From Brachybacterium ginsengisoli (GTDB taxonomy: Bacteria; Actinomycetota; Actinomycetes; Actinomycetales; Dermabacteraceae): 64,000 nucleotides of DNA. This document shows positions 60,016-64,000 of this stretch, piece after piece; position 1 is the stretch's first letter, and each line of letters opens with the position of its first letter. The stretch covers positions 1,612,001 to 1,676,000 of the forward strand of contig NZ_CP023564.1 in the NCBI RefSeq assembly GCF_002407065.1. The letters run 5' to 3'. The translations under genes were made by a program, and so were the position numbers. The notes under the pieces were generated by a model. It saw only the letters and a list, made by a program, of their open reading frames with translations. It was not told where the DNA came from and searched no databases.

Positions 60016-60947
60016 GCGACGCGAGCGCCACGGCGCGGAGGTTCCGCCCCACCACCTCGGAGGACGTCGAACGCGACGGCCATCGCTTCGACTGGCTGAA
60101 GCCCGATGGCTGGCGGGAGGGCTTCCGCGCCCTGGCGCTCGAGGTGGACGGAGAGGTGATCGGCGTGGGCCGCATCGGCACCAATCCCGTCCATCCCCGG
60201 CGCGATCTGGTCGAGCTCGAGATCGCTCCGGAGCACCGCCGCCTCGGGCACGGAACAGCGCTTCTTCACGAACTTCGTGAGTACAGCAGCAATCCGCTGT
60301 CCTCGAAGGCGGAGTCGGGGTCCGAGCGGGATCTCTTCCTGCGTGCGCACGGCGCGGTGACCTACCTCGAGGTCCCCCTGCTGCGGGTGGACCTGACCTC
60401 TGAGCGCACCGCCCGCTGGATCCGGACGGTGCGCGAGCTCGCCGACGACGGCGCCCGCGTCCTGCCCTGGAGCGAGCTGCCCCGTGAGCAGCTGGTCGAC
60501 GCCCTCACAGATCGTTACCTCTGGCAGCACGCGAGCTGGTCGCCGACCGCGCCGCGCGACACGATCCGCCCGATCGTGGGGGAGGAGTTCTTCGAGGAGA
60601 GCGACCTCGCCGGCTCCTGGGCGGTGCTCCGCGACGGCACCATCACCGCCCTCGCGGACCTGTACTCCGCGGACGGCGCCGACGCTCCCGCCTCGCGCCG
60701 CGAGGGCGCTCTCGAGGCCGTGGACGCCGCCGCACCCCACGCCCGCGCCGACGTGGCCCTCTGCCTCGCCGCGCTTCTCGACGGGCTGCGGGCCGACGGC
60801 ATGACCGCCCTCGACTTCGACAACCACCCCACCGATCCGCACGCCGCCCCGCTGCTGGCCACCCTGGACCGCGAAGAGGTCGATCCCGTGCACCTCGTCG
60901 AGATCCCCGGCGGCCTCACCGCGACCCTGAGAGAGCTGATCCCATGA
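60012..60947 (+). CDS. GNAT-family acetyltransferase
   Basis: The 311-residue protein has an N-terminal GNAT domain (VIGVGRIGTNP, VELEIAPEHRRLGHGTALLHEL with acetyl-CoA loop RRLGHG). The second half (SWSPTAPRDTIRP, DFDNHPTDPHAAPLL) looks like a second, degenerate GNAT copy. The substrate is unknown. The GTG at 60012 overlaps the dehydrogenase stop and its stop overlaps the next ATG, so the three genes form a small operon. Confidence 0.8.
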   Translation: MSDASATARRFRPTTSEDVERDGHRFDWLKPDGWREGFRALALEVDGEVIGVGRIGTNPVHPRRDLVELEIAPEHRRLGHGTALLHELREYSSNPLSSKAESGSERDLFLRAHGAVTYLEVPLLRVDLTSERTARWIRTVRELADDGARVLPWSELPREQLVDALTDRYLWQHASWSPTAPRDTIRPIVGEEFFEESDLAGSWAVLRDGTITALADLYSADGADAPASRREGALEAVDAAAPHARADVALCLAALLDGLRADGMTALDFDNHPTDPHAAPLLATLDREEVDPVHLVEIPGGLTATLRELIP

Positions 60948-61687
60948 CCGCCTCCGCCCCCACGATCCTCGCCACGAGCGCCGGCTACCTGCCGCATCCG
61001 CGGCTCCGCTTCGGCTTCGGGCCGATGATGGCCCTCGCCGTCCAGCTCGCCGCGGAGCGCGATGCACGCACCGGCGGAACGCCCCGGATCTGCAACATCG
61101 GCACGGCGAGCGGCGATGACAAGGGGTTCCAGCGCGACATGGAGGAGGCGGCGCGCGAGGCGGGCTACGAGCTGCACCACCTGAGCCTGTTCTCCCTGCC
61201 CAACGTCGAGGACATCGAGGGCTACCTGCGCGGCTTCGACGTGCTGTGGGTCAACGGCGGCTCCGTCGTGAACCTGCTCGCGGTGTGGCGCGCTCACGGC
61301 CTGCCCGAGATCCTCCATCGTCTGTGGCAGGAGGGCGTTGTGCTCGCCGGGATCTCTGCCGGATCGATCTGCTGGTTCGAGGGCGGGGTGACCGACTCCT
61401 TCGGTCCTCAGCTCGCGCCCGTCACGAACGGGCTCGGCTTCCTGCCGGGGGCCAACGGCGTCCACATGGACTCCGAGGAGTCCCGTCGCCCGCTGCTGCA
61501 TCAGCTGGTCGCCGACGGGACCCTGGGCCCGGCGCTGTGCACGGACGACGGCACCGGCCTGCTCTTCCGCGGCACCGAGCTCGTCGAGGCCGTCAGCGAG
61601 GTCGACGACGCGCGCGTCACCCGGATCGAACGCGCGGCCGACGGCGGAGCGGTCGAGTCGGAGCTCCCGGTGCGCCGGCTGCGCTGA
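60944..61687 (+). CDS. peptidase E family (S51) protein
   Basis: The 247-residue cytosolic protein has the S51 fold motifs: the nucleophile elbow GISAGSICWFEGG with the central serine, VNGGSVVNLLAVWRAHGL, and GFLPGANGVHMD. The family contains Asp-specific dipeptidases and cyanophycinase-like enzymes. The substrate is uncertain. ATG 60944 overlaps the preceding stop. A 38-base perfect palindrome lies 146 bases after the stop. Confidence 0.85.
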   Translation: MTASAPTILATSAGYLPHPRLRFGFGPMMALAVQLAAERDARTGGTPRICNIGTASGDDKGFQRDMEEAAREAGYELHHLSLFSLPNVEDIEGYLRGFDVLWVNGGSVVNLLAVWRAHGLPEILHRLWQEGVVLAGISAGSICWFEGGVTDSFGPQLAPVTNGLGFLPGANGVHMDSEESRRPLLHQLVADGTLGPALCTDDGTGLLFRGTELVEAVSEVDDARVTRIERAADGGAVESELPVRRLR

Positions 61688-61833
61688 GCGGCCGCCCGGC
61701 ACATCCTCCGTCGCGCCCGGCCACCTCGCACCCCGTCGCGCCGCCTGCGCCGATGCCCGGTTCTGATCCACGATCGGGATCGGAACCGCGCATCGACGGG
61801 ACGCGGCGGGGCGGGGCAGCAGGCGCCCGCACG

Positions 61834-61871
61834 CGCAGGAGCCCCCACCCGATCGGGTGGGGGCTCCTGCG
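61834..61871. terminator. 38-base perfect palindrome between convergent genes
   Basis: Both arms of 19 bases (61834-61852 and 61853-61871) are perfect reverse complements with no spacer. The centre reads GGGTGGGGG on one arm and CCCCCACCC on the other. It lies 22 bases after the rpmB stop on the minus strand and ends the peptidase transcript on the plus strand. There is no T-run on either side. Confidence 0.7.
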
Positions 61872-61893
61872 GATGAATCCTTGGCGGTCTCGC

Positions 61894-62091
61894 TCAGGCG
61901 CCGAGCGTGCTGACCTTGCCTGCCTTGAGGCAGGAGGTGCACACGTTCACTCGCTTGCTGGTGCCGTTGATCACAGTGCGGACGGACTGGATGTTCGGGT
62001 TCCAGCGACGCGAGGTGCGGCGGTGCGAGTGAGACACGGCCTTGCCGAAGCTGGGGCTCTTGGCGCAGATGTCACACGTGGAAGCAGCCAC
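61894..62091 (-). CDS. rpmB: 50S ribosomal protein L28
   Basis: The 65-residue protein begins [28 protein letters not shown] in pattern and ends CTSCLKAGK. The two CxxC pairs make it the zinc-binding (C+) form. Only this copy is in the window. The start is GTG 62091 with AGGAGA upstream. It is divergent from recG. Confidence 0.95.
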   Translation of the reverse strand: MAASTCDICAKSPSFGKAVSHSHRRTSRRWNPNIQSVRTVINGTSKRVNVCTSCLKAGKVSTLGA

Positions 62092-62216
62092 TGTCGTCTC
62101 CTGGTACGTCGATGTTCTGATCGCGGTGCCCGCTCCACCCCCGCGCCGGTTCGGCGGGGTCGGTGACCTGGGTGAGCACGGAGGTGCGAACCCCCGGCGG
62201 TCAGGGCAACCACGGA

Positions 62217-62245
62217 ATCATAGCCCAGATGTCGCCCCGCCTGAA
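62217..62245 (-). promoter_or_regulatory. promoter of rpmB
   Basis: On the minus strand TATGAT (62217-62222) is close to the -10 consensus, with TTCAGG (62240-62245) 17 bases before it as a weak -35. The leader would be about 120 bases. Confidence 0.5.
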
Positions 62246-62361
62246 GGGGAGGACCGGTGCGGCGGCCTGTGGACTCCGCCACAGCATCGCAGTGCAGTGG
62301 CACGATAGGACCTCGCAGGCCGCCGCACGGCCCCGCACATCGAGCACGAGGAGACGACCGG

Positions 62362-64000
62362 ATGGCCAGGAGGCAGGAGTCCGCCCGTGGCTCGATGCCG
62401 CTGAAGGAGCTCCTGATCTCCAAGGAGTCCAAGGCGATGGCCTCCTTCGGCGTGCGCGACCTCGACACCATGCTGCGCTTCGCCCCCCGACGCTACGTGG
62501 TCCCCGCCCCGCTGCGCTCCCTGCGGGAGATCCACCAGGGCGAGGAGGTCAGCGCCATCGTCGAGGTCGAGTCGGTGCACGACCGCGCGATGCGCAGCCG
62601 CTACGGCTTCCTGCTCGAGGTCTCCGTCACCGATGGCACCGAGTCGCTGCCCCTCACCTTCTTCCTCACCAAGCAGCGTCAGGTCGACTGGCATCGGGGG
62701 CGGCTCCCCATCGGTGCCCTGATCCTGGTGCGCGGCACCGTCGGCTATGACGACTACCGCAAGGCCCTGCAGCTCACCCACCCCGACTACGAACCCGTCG
62801 AGGACACCGACGAGGGCCGCGCCTGGGCGCAGCGCCCCCGCCCCGTCTACCCGCTCAAGCAGAACATCGCGCAGGGCACCATGCGCTCGGCCACGGAGAA
62901 GGGCCTCGAGTACGCCGGCTCCCTCAGCCGCACCGTTCCCGAGGAGGTGATCACCCGCCGCGGCCTGCCCTCGCTGGAGGAGGCGGTGCGCCTCGTCCAC
63001 GTCCCCCTCACCACCGAGGACACCCGACGGGGCATGGCCCACCTCCGCTACGAGGAGGCCTTCATCCTGCAGTCCGTCTTCGCCCAGCGGCGAGCGCAGG
63101 ATGAGCGCACCCCGGCTCCGGTCCTCTCTGCCGACGGGCCCCTGCAGGGGCTGTTCGACGAGCGCCTGCCCTTCGAGCTCACCGCGGGCCAGCGGGAGAT
63201 CGGCGACGAGCTCGCCGCGCGGATCGCCCACGGCCATCCGACCAGCGCACTGCTCCAGGGGGACGTCGGCTCCGGCAAGACGGTCGTCGCCCTGCGCGCC
63301 ATGCTCCGCGCCGTGGACTCCGGCCACCAGGCCGCCCTGCTCGCCCCCACCGAGGTGCTCGCCGAGCAGCACCACCGCACGCTCACCACCCTGCTCGGCG
63401 AGCTCGCGCGCGCCGGCCAGCTCGACGCCCATCCCGAGGCCACCCGCGTGCGCCTGCTCACCGGCTCCCAGCGCACATCGCGCCGTCGCGAGACCCTGCT
63501 CGACGTGACCTCGGGCCAGGCGGGCATCGTCGTCGGCACCCACGCCCTGCTCACCGAGAGCGTCGGGTTCGCCTCCCTGGGCCTGGTCGTGATCGACGAG
63601 CAGCACCGCTTCGGCGTGGACCATCGCCGACGCCTGCGCGCCAAGGGGCCCTCCGGGCAGAGCCCGCACGTCATCGTCATGACCGCCACCCCGATCCCGC
63701 GCACCGCGGCTCTCGCCACCGTCGGCGACCTCGACGTCCTGACCCTGCGCGAGAGCCCCGGCCGGCGCGCCGGGGTCACCAGCTTCGTGGTCCACGAGAA
63801 GCTGCCCGCCTGGGAGCAGCGGATGTGGCAGCGCGCCGCGGAGGAGATCGCCGCAGGTCGGCAGGTGTTCGTGGTCTGCGCCCGCATCGACGAGGACGAG
63901 GCGGACGCCCCGGCGCCGCCGCTCCTGGACGAGGACGGCACGGAGCGGACGCCCGCCCTCGAGCCCGCCCGCGGCGTGCATCAGAGCGCCCTCCGGATCG
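62362..64000 (+). CDS. recG: ATP-dependent DNA helicase RecG (3' end outside window)
   Basis: RecG reverses stalled replication forks and moves branched DNA. The first 546 codons are present. They contain the wedge/OB domain (VEVESVHDRAMRSRYG, LTFFLTKQRQVDWH), then the helicase core with FELTAGQREIGDELAARI, Walker A GDVGSGKT, APTEVLAEQH, DEQHRFGV, MTATPIPRTAAL and the start of the second RecA fold. Near the edge an acidic insert (CARIDEDEADAPAPPLLDE) lies in a loop that is often variable. ATG 62362 has GAGGAGA eight bases upstream. Confidence 0.95.
   Translation, partial: MARRQESARGSMPLKELLISKESKAMASFGVRDLDTMLRFAPRRYVVPAPLRSLREIHQGEEVSAIVEVESVHDRAMRSRYGFLLEVSVTDGTESLPLTFFLTKQRQVDWHRGRLPIGALILVRGTVGYDDYRKALQLTHPDYEPVEDTDEGRAWAQRPRPVYPLKQNIAQGTMRSATEKGLEYAGSLSRTVPEEVITRRGLPSLEEAVRLVHVPLTTEDTRRGMAHLRYEEAFILQSVFAQRRAQDERTPAPVLSADGPLQGLFDERLPFELTAGQREIGDELAARIAHGHPTSALLQGDVGSGKTVVALRAMLRAVDSGHQAALLAPTEVLAEQHHRTLTTLLGELARAGQLDAHPEATRVRLLTGSQRTSRRRETLLDVTSGQAGIVVGTHALLTESVGFASLGLVVIDEQHRFGVDHRRRLRAKGPSGQSPHVIVMTATPIPRTAALATVGDLDVLTLRESPGRRAGVTSFVVHEKLPAWEQRMWQRAAEEIAAGRQVFVVCARIDEDEADAPAPPLLDEDGTERTPALEPARGVHQSALRI

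Overview
The window is very GC-rich, densely coding DNA from an actinobacterium. The gene content and order (cysteine desulfurase - mnmA - MetE-like - ligA ... gatCAB ... ilvBNC - serA - leuB ... gltX ... IclR/leuCD ... gpsA - ddl - DUF3515 - thiL - rpmB - recG) follow the block I remember from Mycobacterium tuberculosis between about Rv2973c and Rv3025c. An enlarged LigA, a desferrioxamine-type siderophore operon and the accessory genes suggest the order Micrococcales, most likely Brachybacterium or a close Dermabacteraceae relative. The genus is recognition from memory, not a database result.

Layout. 1-1861: tail of a Bat-like cluster (VWA protein and a membrane/TPR-like partner). 1875-7989: sulfur transfer to tRNA (cysteine desulfurase, MnmA), a MetE-like protein and LigA. 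8108-14350: accessory stretch with a Tat-exported protein, a RecQ helicase carrying a phosphoribosyltransferase-like tail, an HTTM-type membrane protein with its small partner, and a GNAT protein. 14361-17681: gatCAB. 17701-18018: composite hairpin and a DUF664 remnant. 18148-23427: iron-box-controlled siderophore operon desA-desB-desCD, with desC and desD fused into one gene. 23463-34794: branched-chain amino acid and serine synthesis (ilvD, attenuator-controlled ilvBNC, serA, leuB, ilvE, cimA). 34844-45525: accessory stretch with an ACT protein, a secreted VEINPQ-repeat peptide, a DUF3516 helicase, a secreted serine protease, a WXG100-like protein and several unknowns. 45618-48428: FAH-family hydrolase, gltX and tRNA-Gln/Glu/Glu. 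48513-52313: universal stress protein and a divergent IclR regulator/leuCD. 52399-57736: murA, plsC-like gene, gpsA, ddl and a lipoprotein. 57800-64000: thiL, an alcohol dehydrogenase, an acetyltransferase, a peptidase E-like gene, rpmB and recG, which runs off the window.

How the genes work together. GatCAB, GltX, tRNA-Gln(CUG) and two tRNA-Glu(CUC) together give the indirect route to Gln-tRNA. IlvD, IlvBNC, IlvE, CimA and LeuBCD cover nearly all of isoleucine, valine and leucine synthesis. That supply is probably controlled by an Ile-Leu-Val-Val leader peptide with a rho-independent attenuator, and by an NdgR/LtbR-like IclR regulator beside leuC. DesA, DesB and DesCD would make a hydroxamate siderophore from lysine under an IdeR/DmdR-type repressor.

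Two features stand out. At least fifteen start codons lie exactly 6 or 7 nt after a TANNNT/CANNNT -10 hexamer, so leaderless transcription looks like a major mode of expression here. The most unusual gene encodes a small exported peptide made almost entirely of VEINPQ repeats, with its own promoter and terminators. No insertion sequence, prophage, integrase or CRISPR array is visible.
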